DNA from: DASZHJ01 sp035507155
GTDB lineage: Bacteria; Pseudomonadota; Alphaproteobacteria; ATCC43930; CGMCC-115725
Direction: 5' to 3'
NCBI GenBank assembly: GCA_035507155.1
Contig: DATJOK010000247.1
Location: forward strand, 1-33,318
DNA: 33,318 nt
The notes beneath the pieces are model-generated. The model did no database searches. It was not told the origin of the DNA and was given only the letters and a program-made list of their open reading frames with translations. A program made the position numbers and the translations under genes. Positions 23,359-31,512 of this stretch are shown in pieces (positions within the stretch are counted from its first letter, which is position 1; every line of letters starts with the position of its first letter).

Positions 23359-24204
23359 ATGATGTTTTTTTATGCACGGACGCGCCTTCTCGCCAGCGCG
23401 ATCGGCGCTCTGCTGGTCGCGTCGCCGGCGGCGGCGCAGACCATTCACACCGGCGTCGATGCCACCTTCGCGCCGCATGCGATGCCGAAGCTCGGCGGCG
23501 GCCTCGAGGGCTTCAACATCGACATGGCGAACGAGATCGCCAAGCGCCTCCATCGCCCGATCGAGATCGAGGGGACGCAGTTCTCCGGGTTGATCGCGGG
23601 TTTGAACGCGAAGAAATACGACTGGATCGCCGCGCCCACCACGGTGACGCCGGAGCGCGCCAAGCAGATGCTGTTCACCGAGGGCTATCTCGACACCGAC
23701 TACCAGTTCCTGATCAAGAAGGGAGAGCCCGACATCAAGTCGCTCGAGGATCTCAAGGGCAAGACCATCGCCCTCAACAAGGGCTCCGCCTATGAGGCCT
23801 GGGCCAAGGAGAATGCCGAGAAATACGGCTTCAAATACGACGTCTACGACACCAATGCCGATGCCGTGCAGGCGGTGCTCTCCGGCCGCGCCTTTGCCAA
23901 TCTCGCCGGCAACACGGTGGTGGCCTGGGCCGCGAAGCAGAATCCGATGCTGCAGCTCAGCTACACCATCAAGACCGGGCTGGTCTGGGCGATCCCGTTC
24001 CGCATCGACGATCAAGCCGGCCGCGATCAGGTGGACGACGTCGTCAAATGCATGAAGATGGACGGCACCTTCGCGCGGCTCAGCGAGAAATGGTTCGGCA
24101 CCAAGCCCGCACCGGATTCCGCCGCCGTCAAGGTGAATGACGGTCATGGCGTTCCCGGCATGCCCGGCTACGAGCCGACATCCGCGCCGCCGAAGTGCGG
24201 GTGA
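23359..24204 (+). CDS. Polar amino-acid ABC transporter substrate-binding protein (SBP_bac_3)
   Basis: 281-residue periplasmic binding protein. A signal peptide (LLASAIGALLVASPAAAQ) is cut after AAAQ at about residue 27. The mature part has the family 3 layout: GFNIDMANEIAKRL, then DWIAAPTTVTPERAKQMLFTEGY, LKGKTIALNKGSAYE and LSEKWFG. Two adjacent ATG codons (23359, 23362) follow GGAGGGGGA; the second has the better spacing. The permease genes follow after a 329-bp gap filled by a palindromic element. Ligand not determined; amino acids or opine-like compounds are usual for this family. Confidence 0.92.
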   Translation: MMFFYARTRLLASAIGALLVASPAAAQTIHTGVDATFAPHAMPKLGGGLEGFNIDMANEIAKRLHRPIEIEGTQFSGLIAGLNAKKYDWIAAPTTVTPERAKQMLFTEGYLDTDYQFLIKKGEPDIKSLEDLKGKTIALNKGSAYEAWAKENAEKYGFKYDVYDTNADAVQAVLSGRAFANLAGNTVVAWAAKQNPMLQLSYTIKTGLVWAIPFRIDDQAGRDQVDDVVKCMKMDGTFARLSEKWFGTKPAPDSAAVKVNDGHGVPGMPGYEPTSAPPKCG

Positions 24205-24228
24205 GCCGCCGTCGCTTCCTTCTTCTTC

Positions 24229-24485
24229 GTCATGGCCGGCACAAGGCCACGGCTGTCCGGTTCAGCGAAATCGGTTGTCGAAGTGGTGGATCGGTGCGCC
24301 CCTCCATCGTCATGCCGGGCCTTGAGCCGGGGCATCCACGTCTTGCCATCGCACGACGGCAAGACGTGGATGGCTGGGACAAGCCCGGCCATGACGACCT
24401 CGGGTGGTTCAGACCCACTGTACGGACGCGGTCTCGTGGCACAGAAACCCGAACCGGACACTCGTGACACGAGGCCGGGCATGAC
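24229..24485. repeat. Nested palindromic repeat element between ABC genes
   Basis: The inner unit (24309-24395) is a long inverted repeat. Its core is a perfect 15-bp stem, CATCCACGTCTTGCC (24333-24347) with its complement (24358-24372), 10-nt loop, and imperfect arms ending GTCATG / CATGAC. An outer pair (24229-24263 and 24451-24485) again begins GTCATGGCCGGC, contains TGTCCGGTTC and is inverted on the other side. GTCATGCCGGGC ends and CATCCACG stems are typical of the dispersed intergenic palindromic elements of alphaproteobacteria. It fills nearly all of the 329-bp gap between the binding-protein and first permease genes; no gene is present in that gap. Confidence 0.85.
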
Positions 24486-24533
24486 GGTCGATAGCGGCGA
24501 AGCTCATTGTTCGGAACCAGCATCGCGCATCGC

Positions 24534-25214
24534 ATGACCGGTCTCGACCGCTTCGTCTTCAGCTTTCTCAACGCCGATGTGGCGGCGCGCTATTGGCAGA
24601 GCATCGCCGAGGGTTTTCTTGTCACGACCTACCTGGGGCTCGCGGTCATCGTGGCGGGCATTCCGCTCGGGCTGCTGCTGGCGGCGCTGCGCTCGTTCAG
24701 GATCCGCCCTATGAGCGCGTTGATCGTGGTCTTCGCCGACATCTTCCGCGCGCTGCCGCCGCTCATGGTGATCATCATCCTGTTCTTCGCCTTTCCCTAC
24801 ATAGACCTCTCCATGAGCGCCTTCGCCGCGACCTGGGCCGCGCTCACCCTGGTGCTGGCGGCCTTCGCCGAGGAGGTGTTCTGGGCCGGCATCCTCGCGG
24901 TGCCGGCGGGGCAGCAGGAAGCAGCGCGCTCGCTAGGCCTGCGCCATTGGCAGGGTCTCGGCCTCGTCGTGCTGCCGCAGGCGGTGCGGATCGCGATCCC
25001 GCCGCTCACCAACCGCGCCATCGCCATCACCAAGGGAACGGCCCTCGGATCGGTGGTGGCGCTGCATGAGATCCTGAACCAGGCGTCCTCCGGCGCCAGC
25101 GAATCCGGCAACGCGACACCGATGATGCTGGGCGCCTTGGCCTATCTCATCCTCTTCATTCCCTTCGTCGGGTTCGGCCGCTGGGCCGAGACGCGTTTCG
25201 CCTGGAAGCGCTGA
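24534..25214 (+). CDS. Amino-acid ABC transporter permease (HisM/GltJ family), first
   Basis: 226-residue inner-membrane permease. It has the polar amino-acid family segments SIAEGFLVTTYLGLAVIVAGIPLG, FRALPPLMVIIILFF, and the EAA-like loop in EAARSLGLRHWQGLGLVVLPQAVRIAIPPL. The start is uncertain: ATG 24534 is used, but TTG 24507 is in frame and neither has a clear ribosome-binding site. Its stop overlaps the ATG of the second permease gene (TGATG), so the two are coupled and probably form a heterodimer. It is separated from the receptor gene only by the palindromic element. Confidence 0.9.
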   Translation: MTGLDRFVFSFLNADVAARYWQSIAEGFLVTTYLGLAVIVAGIPLGLLLAALRSFRIRPMSALIVVFADIFRALPPLMVIIILFFAFPYIDLSMSAFAATWAALTLVLAAFAEEVFWAGILAVPAGQQEAARSLGLRHWQGLGLVVLPQAVRIAIPPLTNRAIAITKGTALGSVVALHEILNQASSGASESGNATPMMLGALAYLILFIPFVGFGRWAETRFAWKR

Positions 25215-25885
25215 TGGCGACCCTGCTGCAGGTCTTTTTCAATCCCGAGATCGTCCAGCGGGTCTGGCGCTTCCTGCTCGACGGTCTCGGGATGACAATC
25301 CTGCTTTCGTTGGTGGTGGTGCCGCTCGGGCTGCTGGGCGGTCTCGCGCTCGCGATGCTGCACAATCTGGGCCGGCGCTCGCTCAACTGGCTCCTGATCG
25401 CCTATGTCGATTTCTTCCGCGCCTTTCCGCCGCTGGTGCTGCTGGTGCTGATCTATTTCGGTCTGCCTTTTCTGCAGATCGATCTGCCGAAATTCGCCGC
25501 CGTGGGGCTCGCGTTCTTTCTCAACACCTCGAGCTATTACGGCGAGGTCTTCCGCGCCGGCATCGAGAGCGTCCCGCGCGGCCAGATGGATGCAGCGCTC
25601 TCCTCCGGGCTCTCCTATCGCCAAGCCATGCTCTACGTCATCGTTCCACAGGCGACGCGGAACGTACTGCCGGACCTCATCAGCAATACCGTCGAAGTGA
25701 TCAAGCTGACCACCATCGCCAGCGTGGTGGCGCTGCCGGAGCTCCTCAACAACGCCCGTCAGGCCCAGGCGCTCACCTATAACCCGACGCCGATCGTGCT
25801 GGCGGCGCTCATCTACCTGGCGATGCTCTGGCCGCTGGTGCGTCTCCTCTCGCGTCTCGAGCACAAGAGCGCCGCCCTGCATTGA
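25214..25885 (+). CDS. Amino-acid ABC transporter permease (HisM/GltJ family), second
   Basis: 223-residue permease with the same family plan: LLDGLGMTILLSLVVVPLGLLGG, FFRAFPPLVLLVLIYFG, and the cytoplasmic loop MDAALSSGLSYRQAMLYVIVPQATRNVLPDL with the conserved Gly and Pro. The ATG overlaps the preceding stop by one base. No ATPase gene follows; the next gene is a dehydrogenase 80 bp away, so the energising subunit must come from elsewhere. Most amino-acid ABC operons of this kind have one, so the missing gene is notable. Confidence 0.92.
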   Translation: MATLLQVFFNPEIVQRVWRFLLDGLGMTILLSLVVVPLGLLGGLALAMLHNLGRRSLNWLLIAYVDFFRAFPPLVLLVLIYFGLPFLQIDLPKFAAVGLAFFLNTSSYYGEVFRAGIESVPRGQMDAALSSGLSYRQAMLYVIVPQATRNVLPDLISNTVEVIKLTTIASVVALPELLNNARQAQALTYNPTPIVLAALIYLAMLWPLVRLLSRLEHKSAALH

Positions 25886-25904
25886 GGCCGGCGCGGGCTC
25901 GGGA

Positions 25905-25933
25905 TTGACAGGGCCGGCGCGACGCATTGTGCT
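25905..25933 (+). promoter_or_regulatory. Putative promoter of the hydroxyacid dehydrogenase gene
   Basis: A consensus TTGACA (25905-25910) is followed by TGTGCT at a 17-bp spacing and GCTAGG at 20. A direct repeat GGCCGGCGCG at about 25886 and 25912 flanks the -35. It lies 33 bp before the ATG. The -35 is convincing; the -10 is not. Confidence 0.45.
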
Positions 25934-25965
25934 AGGCGGCACAACGAGCAGGATCGGGAGGAAGC

Positions 25966-26946
25966 ATGGCGCCGAACCGCAAGAAACTTATGCTGCCGAA
26001 GACGCTGGCGCGTGCCGGCTGGAACCTGCTGGCGACCCGCGACGACATCGAGGCGGTGCCCTACCCGATCGACATCGCCAACGCCGATCTCCACCCGCTG
26101 CTCCACGACGTGCACGGCATCGCGCTGGCCGCCACGCCCTTCAGCGATCCCGAGCTCAAGGCGGCACCGCATCTCCAGGTGGTGGCGCGGATCGGCGTCG
26201 GATTTGATGCGGTGGATCTGCCGGCGCTCACCCGGCGCCGGGTGCCGCTGCTCACGGTCGGCACCGCGAACTCGGTGACCGTGGCCGAGACCGCGCTCTT
26301 CTTCATGCTGACCCTTGCCCGGCGCGGCGTCACCATGGACGCGCTGGTGCGCAAGGACCAGTGGTGGGAGAAATTCAAGTCTCTCCCGGTCGATCTCTTC
26401 GAGAAGACGGTACTGGTGGTCGGCTTCGGCCGCATCGGCACCCGCATTGCCCGCCGCTGTCTCGGCATGGAGATGACGGTGCTGGTCTACGATCCCTATG
26501 TCCCGGCCGACGCGATCCGCGCAGCGGGTTGCGAGCCGGTGGCCGACCTCGATGCGGCGCTGCCGCGCGCCGACTTCCTCACGCTCCATTGTCCGAAGAA
26601 TCCGGAGACCGTGGGCCTCATCAACGCGGCGCGGCTGCAGCGCATGAAACCGACCGCCTTCCTCGTCAACACCGCTCGCGGCGGCATCGTCGACGAGCCG
26701 GCGCTGCACGCGGCACTGACGTCGGGGAAGCTCGCCGGCGCCGGCCTCGACGTCTTCGTCAAGGAGCCGGTGCCGGCGGATCATCCGCTGCTGTCGCTGC
26801 CCAACGTGATGGTGTCGCCGCACATCGCCGGCGGCTCGCTCGAATCCGTCGATCGCATGGCGATCGCTGCCGTGCGCAATCTCCTCAGCGTGCTGGATGG
26901 TGCGCCGATCCGGGAGAACGTGATCAACAAGGAAGTGCTGGACTGA
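25966..26946 (+). CDS. D-isomer-specific 2-hydroxyacid dehydrogenase
   Basis: 326-residue NAD-dependent dehydrogenase of the PGDH/D-lactate family. The nucleotide motif is VVGFGRIGTRIA (about residues 149-160), followed by VYDPYVP, whose Asp selects NAD. The catalytic Arg is in NTARGGIVDE and the His in PHIAGGS; the Glu usually found between them is in the DVFVKEPVP segment. GGGAGGAAGC precedes the ATG. The closest known group is phosphoglycerate dehydrogenase without its C-terminal ACT domain; the substrate is not fixed. It follows the amino-acid permeases and ends 7 bp from the ATP-grasp gene on the other strand. Confidence 0.92.
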   Translation: MAPNRKKLMLPKTLARAGWNLLATRDDIEAVPYPIDIANADLHPLLHDVHGIALAATPFSDPELKAAPHLQVVARIGVGFDAVDLPALTRRRVPLLTVGTANSVTVAETALFFMLTLARRGVTMDALVRKDQWWEKFKSLPVDLFEKTVLVVGFGRIGTRIARRCLGMEMTVLVYDPYVPADAIRAAGCEPVADLDAALPRADFLTLHCPKNPETVGLINAARLQRMKPTAFLVNTARGGIVDEPALHAALTSGKLAGAGLDVFVKEPVPADHPLLSLPNVMVSPHIAGGSLESVDRMAIAAVRNLLSVLDGAPIRENVINKEVLD

Positions 26947-26953
26947 GCCTGGC

Positions 26954-28204
26954 TCAGCCGGGCTTGCGGTCTTTTGCCTTCGCGAGCAGAGCGCGGAAGG
27001 CGTCGAATACCTTGCGCATCTGCGGCTTCTTGTAGGGAAAGAGCTCCGCCGAATCCATCGAGTGAACGATCATGGCGACGTCGGTCTCGAAGATCAGCAG
27101 CTCGCCGCTCCGCGTCTCGCCGCAGTCGATACCGAAATAGTCGAGACCGACGCGCTCGGCGAGAGCGCGGAACGCCGCCTCATGCCGGCGCGCGAAATCA
27201 CCATCGAATCCCTGCATGAAGCGGGCTTCCTCGGCGCGCTTCTCCGCGCTCTCGTGCATGCCGGCATTGAGGTAGTGAATCATCCAGTGATCGGAGACGC
27301 CCATGTGACAGGCGTAGGGCCTGCCGCCGATGAGAGCGATCCGGTACTTGCGAAAGCGGCCGTCGGCGCTGCTGTAGTCGATGAAGCGCGCGACGTAGAA
27401 TTCCCGTTCCGGATGGCCCTCCAGATAGGCCGCGACCGCGGCGGGCTCGTCGAGCTTGGTGAGGCCTTCGCCGGCATGGGAGCCGATCGGGCGCACGATG
27501 AGCGGGAAGGCGCCGCCCTCGATCGGCATCGCGCCGGCGCCGATCTGAGCGAGGCCAGCGCGATCGAGGCGCAGCGTCCGCGGCATGGCGATGCCCGGCG
27601 CGTCCTTCAGCAGGGCCCAGGCGCCGTCGCGAGAGAGCCTGGCGATTCGGCTGGGCGCATTCAGCACCGGCTTCGGCCAGGCGCGGATCAGCGTCTCGAC
27701 TTCCGCCAGCAGCGGCTGGCTCTCGTCGGACTCGCCGATGGCGACGAACGCGAGATCGTGCTCGGGGATTTCACTCGGTAGCGGCTCGCCGGGGCGCACA
27801 TAGAGCATGTCGAGCCGAACGTCGGAGCCCTCCAGCAGGAACTCCAGCGGCGTGTTCGCCATGAAATCGCCCTGCGTCATCAGCGCCAGAAGACGCAGCG
27901 GCGCGCCTGTCGCGCGATCGGGTGGCCGGCGGAAGATGCGCGAGAGCTGCAGCGCATCGGCCTGCAACTGCAGCGCATCCTCGCGGTTGCCGAAGAGCTG
28001 CTCGATGGTCGCCAGGTCCATGAGGACGGCGGCGTTCTCGGGCTCCATCACCATGCGTTGGATCAGGGTCGATCGCATGGGCGCCAGATCGGTGCCGGTG
28101 AACGCCATCTTCGCCAGCGCCCGCATCCCGGTCGGCGTCGGCGGCGCATTGGACTCCTCCGGTGCTGCGGCCGCGGGACGCGCGAAGCTGGCGAGTGCGA
28201 TCAT
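26954..28204 (-). CDS. TPR / ATP-grasp protein, RimK-like, of unknown substrate
   Basis: 416-residue cytoplasmic protein. Residues 45-95 form TPR-like helices (ENAAVLMDLATIEQLFGNRED). A pre-ATP-grasp domain ends NAPSRIARLSRDGAWALLKD (182-201), which resembles the RimK/glutathione-synthase entry. The ATP-grasp core follows: LIVRPIGSHAGEGLTKL (235-251, Arg in the usual Lys place), FYVARFID, and the metal-binding end DCGETRSGELLIFETDVAM (360-378). Such ligases join a carboxylate to an amine through acyl-phosphate. The ATG at 28204 overlaps the stop of the PLP gene (ATGA), so the start is well set and translation is coupled. I do not recognise a named family for the whole protein. Confidence 0.75.
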   Translation of the reverse strand: MIALASFARPAAAAPEESNAPPTPTGMRALAKMAFTGTDLAPMRSTLIQRMVMEPENAAVLMDLATIEQLFGNREDALQLQADALQLSRIFRRPPDRATGAPLRLLALMTQGDFMANTPLEFLLEGSDVRLDMLYVRPGEPLPSEIPEHDLAFVAIGESDESQPLLAEVETLIRAWPKPVLNAPSRIARLSRDGAWALLKDAPGIAMPRTLRLDRAGLAQIGAGAMPIEGGAFPLIVRPIGSHAGEGLTKLDEPAAVAAYLEGHPEREFYVARFIDYSSADGRFRKYRIALIGGRPYACHMGVSDHWMIHYLNAGMHESAEKRAEEARFMQGFDGDFARRHEAAFRALAERVGLDYFGIDCGETRSGELLIFETDVAMIVHSMDSAELFPYKKPQMRKVFDAFRALLAKAKDRKPG

Positions 28205-29862
28205 GGGGTCGATGTCCGGTCGGAGGGAGAGGGCGGATTGCCGCCGAGGCGCGGCCATTCGCGGGCGATGAGGGCGGCCTTGTCGAGGACCGCGAGCGCG
28301 CGCTGGATGACAGGATTGCGGTCGAGACGGGTCGAGGCGACGCCCTCGACGATGACGCGAGCGCTGGCGCAGAGGCGGAGCGCGCTCACGGGAACCCCGC
28401 CGCGGCTGCCACAGAGCACCGGCTGGCCCACCTCGCAGCGCTGCACCGCGAGCTGCCAGCCGAGATCGCCGGGCTTGAGCCCGAGCGGATCGGCGACGTC
28501 GCGGGCGAGCAGCTTGTAGACCTGCGCCGTCTCCTCGCGGCGGAACGGGATCGCCGCGCCCGACCCATCCCCATGACGCAGCAGGAAGGGGAAAATGGTG
28601 GGAATGTGGTCCCAGCTCGCGGGTTCGGCGAGCGGCCGGCGGTCGAGATCCGGCACTTGCAGCGGCTCGAAGACGGGATCGGAGCGCAGGCGTCCGCTCA
28701 CCGCCTCGGAGAAGGCGGCAAGGAAGCGCGCCACCGTCCGCTCGGGAATGGCACGAAACGCGCGCAGCTCCTCGAGCGCCGCCTCCCAGCGCAGCAGCAG
28801 GCCGAAGTTGGCGGTATCGCGCAGCCCGGCTGCCGCGGCCCAACCCTTCGGCCAGTCGGCTCGGGCGGAATAGGCCGCGATCGCGGGCGGCAGCTTCTCC
28901 TTGCGCATCCGCGCCGCGATCATGCCGGGCACCAGGAGCGCGCCGGAGAAGGTGGGCCCGGTCAGGAATTTGGAGCCGGTGAGCGCCACCATGAACCCCT
29001 GCTCGAGATAGGCCCTGAGCGAAGCCGGCGCGAGACGGAACTGGCAGGCATCGACCAGCACTTCGACGGTGTCGGGAAAGCGCTGCTTCAAGGCGAGCGC
29101 AAAGGCGGGGCTCGGCGCGATGAAGCCGGTCTTGGAGATGTCCACCAGGGTCAGCAGCACGCCGCGGCCGTCATCCTCCGCTTGCGCCACCCGCTCCTCG
29201 ATCTCGAGATCGATGGCGACTGCCGGGCGCGGCAAGCCGTCCGCGGTGCGCGCCGGAATCGCGATCACCTCGATCGCCTGCTCCTCGGCGACGGGCGCGC
29301 CCTCGGCAACCGCCTCGCCGAGCGCGGTGCGGGCGCTGAAATGGCGCCCTGCGAGTGCTGCCGGGACGCCGCTGCCGGTCTCGGAGGATTCGACCATGAG
29401 GGCCAGCAGGGGCGCGGCGCTCGTGCCGCGGGCGAGCTGGCCCGCCAGGAGGTGAAGATCGGTGCCGGAGGCCGCGAAGACGATCTCGAGACCGGCGAGG
29501 TCGGCGACGCCGCCGAGGCGTGCCAGCTCCTGGCGCTGGCGATTGAGCTCGCGGGCATAGGTGATTTCCGGCGGCTCGTTGTTGCCGGCGATGTCGAGGC
29601 GCTTCCTGAGCTGGTCAACCGCTTCAAAGGCGCGCTCGGAGATCGTCGAGGCGGTGGAGGACCCGAAGGCCGAGAGCGCCGGATCCGGCAACGGCGGACA
29701 GCCGTATTTGTTGAGGCCGCGCTCGAGGTCGAGCTCGATGCGGAGATCGCCGCCCTCGGCAAGCAGCTGCTCAGTGGGCGCCAGCTCGCGGCGCGCCTGC
29801 CGGCGGACGAAAGCAGAGGCCGGCTGGGAACCCAGCGCCGCTCGATTGCTCGCCGCCACCAT
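28201..29862 (-). CDS. PLP-dependent fold-type I enzyme of unknown function
   Basis: 553-residue cytoplasmic protein with fold-type I features. They are a Gly/Ser-rich phosphate site ASGTDLHLLA (131-140), the Asp contacting the pyridine nitrogen in VDACQFR (D271), and a probable Schiff-base Lys K298 in TGSKFLTGPTFSGALL. The Asp-to-Lys spacing of 27 is close to class V aminotransferases and cysteine desulfurases, but the rest is divergent and the C-terminal 200 residues are unusual in length. A tyrosine-like RKYGC motif (NKYGCPP, 51-57) may be the substrate loop. ATG 29862 has GAGG at 5 bases upstream. Its stop overlaps the ATP-grasp gene by four bases; the pair probably acts in sequence. Function is unassigned. 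Confidence 0.72.
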   Translation of the reverse strand: MVAASNRAALGSQPASAFVRRQARRELAPTEQLLAEGGDLRIELDLERGLNKYGCPPLPDPALSAFGSSTASTISERAFEAVDQLRKRLDIAGNNEPPEITYARELNRQRQELARLGGVADLAGLEIVFAASGTDLHLLAGQLARGTSAAPLLALMVESSETGSGVPAALAGRHFSARTALGEAVAEGAPVAEEQAIEVIAIPARTADGLPRPAVAIDLEIEERVAQAEDDGRGVLLTLVDISKTGFIAPSPAFALALKQRFPDTVEVLVDACQFRLAPASLRAYLEQGFMVALTGSKFLTGPTFSGALLVPGMIAARMRKEKLPPAIAAYSARADWPKGWAAAAGLRDTANFGLLLRWEAALEELRAFRAIPERTVARFLAAFSEAVSGRLRSDPVFEPLQVPDLDRRPLAEPASWDHIPTIFPFLLRHGDGSGAAIPFRREETAQVYKLLARDVADPLGLKPGDLGWQLAVQRCEVGQPVLCGSRGGVPVSALRLCASARVIVEGVASTRLDRNPVIQRALAVLDKAALIAREWPRLGGNPPSPSDRTSTP

Positions 29863-30002
29863 GCTTCCTCGCGCCTCCGCATGCCGGCGTCTTCTCGCGC
29901 AGCCGGTCAGTGCCGCCAACCGGGACGGTCGCGGCCACGGCGCATCCTAGGGAGGAGGCATTTAGGAAAAATTAATCGCGTTGGCGGCTGCCGGCAGGCG
30001 GC

Positions 30003-31388
30003 TCAGATCACCCGCTTCTGCCGGAGTTCTGCCTCGTAGGCGGCAAGCGTCGCCTCGATCAGGCCAGCGATCTCGTCCACCTCCGCCGCGGTGACGATAA
30101 GCGGCGGCGAGACCATCAGCCATTCGCCGTACTTGCCGTTGGCGGTGCGGCGGGAATAGAGCAGCAGGCCGCGCTCGATGCCGAGCTCGATGATGCGGTA
30201 GACCGCCTGGTGCTCGGCGGGAATGAGCGCCTTGGTCTCCTTGTTGGCGACGATCTCGATCGCCATCAGCAGGCCCTTACCCCTGATGTCAGCGAGAATG
30301 GCGCTGCGGCTCTTCACATCCTCCAGCCGCTCGCGCAGCCGCGCGCCCATGCGCTCGGCGTTCGCCATCATGTCCTGGCGCAGCATCTCGCTCACCACGG
30401 CATGGCCGATGGCGCAGGAGAGCGGATTGGCGGAATAGGTGTGGCCGTGCAGGAAGCCACCGGATTCCGCCACGGTCTCCACCATCTCCGCCGGTGCCAG
30501 CACCGCGCCCATCGGCGTGTAGCCGGCGGCGATGCCCTTGGCGAGGGTCACCATGTCGGGCCGTCCCGCCGGCCAGTGCTCGGCGGCCAGGAACTTGCCG
30601 GTGCGGCCGGCGCCGCTCATCACCTCGTCATAGATGAGGAGCACGCCGTGGCGGCGGCAGATCTCGCGGACGGCGGTGTAGTAATGATCGGGCGCCACCA
30701 GCGCCCCGGTGGCGAGCCCGCCGACCGGCTCCATGATGAAGGCGAGCACCGTCTCCGGCCCCTCGCGGCGGATGATCTCGTCGAGGGCGGCGGCGCAGTG
30801 GCGCGCATAGCTGTCGGCGTCGTGATTGGCGGGGAGGCGATAGGTGAAGGGCGCCGGTGCCTTCGGCAGCTCCTTCACGAGGGCGCCGAAGGCGCGCTTT
30901 GCGTCGGGGTCGCCGGTGACGGCGACCGCGCCGAGCGAGGCGCCGTGATAGCCGGGCTCGCGGGCGATCACCTTCCAGCGCTGCGTCTCGCCCTTGGTGA
31001 CGGCGTATTGCCGCGCGAGCTTGATCGCTGCCTCGGTCGCCTCGGAGCCGCCGGAGACGAAGAAGGCGCGCTCGAGGCCCGGGCCGGCGAGGCTGGTCAG
31101 CAGCTCCGCGAGCTTGATGTTGGGCTCGTTCTCGAAGACGGCGCGGCTCGCGAAGGCGACCTTCTTCGCCTGCTCGATCATTGCCGCGAGCACGCGCTCG
31201 TTGCCGTGGCCGATGTTGCTGACCACCGGACCGGAGGAGGCGTCGATGTAGCGCTTGCCGGCGGTATCCCACATGTAGATGCCCTCGGCCCGGTCCACCA
31301 TCGGCCGGTGCTTGGCGCCCTTCTTCTGGTAGAAGACCTGGATCGCGCCGCCCGGCGCCGCCGCCGGATGTCTGCTGGTATCGGGCAT
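30003..31388 (-). CDS. Class III aminotransferase (aspartate aminotransferase family)
   Basis: 461-residue PLP-dependent transaminase of the omega-amino-acid:pyruvate type, with family landmarks SGGSEATEAAIKLARQY (about residues 110-126), YHGASLGA, the Asp in LLIYDEVMSGAGRTGK, and the active-site Lys in MVTLAKGIAAGYTPMGAVL. The C-terminal LLMAIEIV and MVSPPLIVT are usual. ATG 31388 has GGGGA at 6 bases upstream; a GTG directly before it is the alternative. It is first in a minus-strand group with the unassigned PLP gene 140 bp downstream. Substrates could be beta-alanine, 4-aminobutyrate, taurine or a similar terminal amine; not resolvable here. Confidence 0.92.
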   Translation of the reverse strand: MPDTSRHPAAAPGGAIQVFYQKKGAKHRPMVDRAEGIYMWDTAGKRYIDASSGPVVSNIGHGNERVLAAMIEQAKKVAFASRAVFENEPNIKLAELLTSLAGPGLERAFFVSGGSEATEAAIKLARQYAVTKGETQRWKVIAREPGYHGASLGAVAVTGDPDAKRAFGALVKELPKAPAPFTYRLPANHDADSYARHCAAALDEIIRREGPETVLAFIMEPVGGLATGALVAPDHYYTAVREICRRHGVLLIYDEVMSGAGRTGKFLAAEHWPAGRPDMVTLAKGIAAGYTPMGAVLAPAEMVETVAESGGFLHGHTYSANPLSCAIGHAVVSEMLRQDMMANAERMGARLRERLEDVKSRSAILADIRGKGLLMAIEIVANKETKALIPAEHQAVYRIIELGIERGLLLYSRRTANGKYGEWLMVSPPLIVTAAEVDEIAGLIEATLAAYEAELRQKRVI

Positions 31389-31512
31389 CACGTTTCCCCA
31401 TCGCTGCCGCCGGCTGGATCATATACCGGCCGCCGCGGCGCTGTCGCCTCGGTGGTCTCGCCTGTTCCGGCATTTCCGGCTAGGCTGCCGCCAAGGATTT
31501 TGGGAGGAAGTC

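Noticed and set aside
24229..24485. Possible CRISPR or IS remnant at the repeated segments
   Set aside because: Repeats are inverted and nested, not evenly spaced direct repeats, and no transposase frame is present; an intergenic palindromic element explains them.
28205..28843. Upstream extension of the ATP-grasp frame
   Set aside because: It overlaps the PLP enzyme in another frame, is Arg/Ala-rich without domains, and the ATGA overlap at 28201-28204 sets the start.
29951..29980. Minus-strand CCTCCTCCC beside an AT-rich patch upstream of the PLP gene, as a second anti-SD small RNA
   Set aside because: No stem around the motif and no terminator after it; it is more simply the promoter or leader of the PLP gene.
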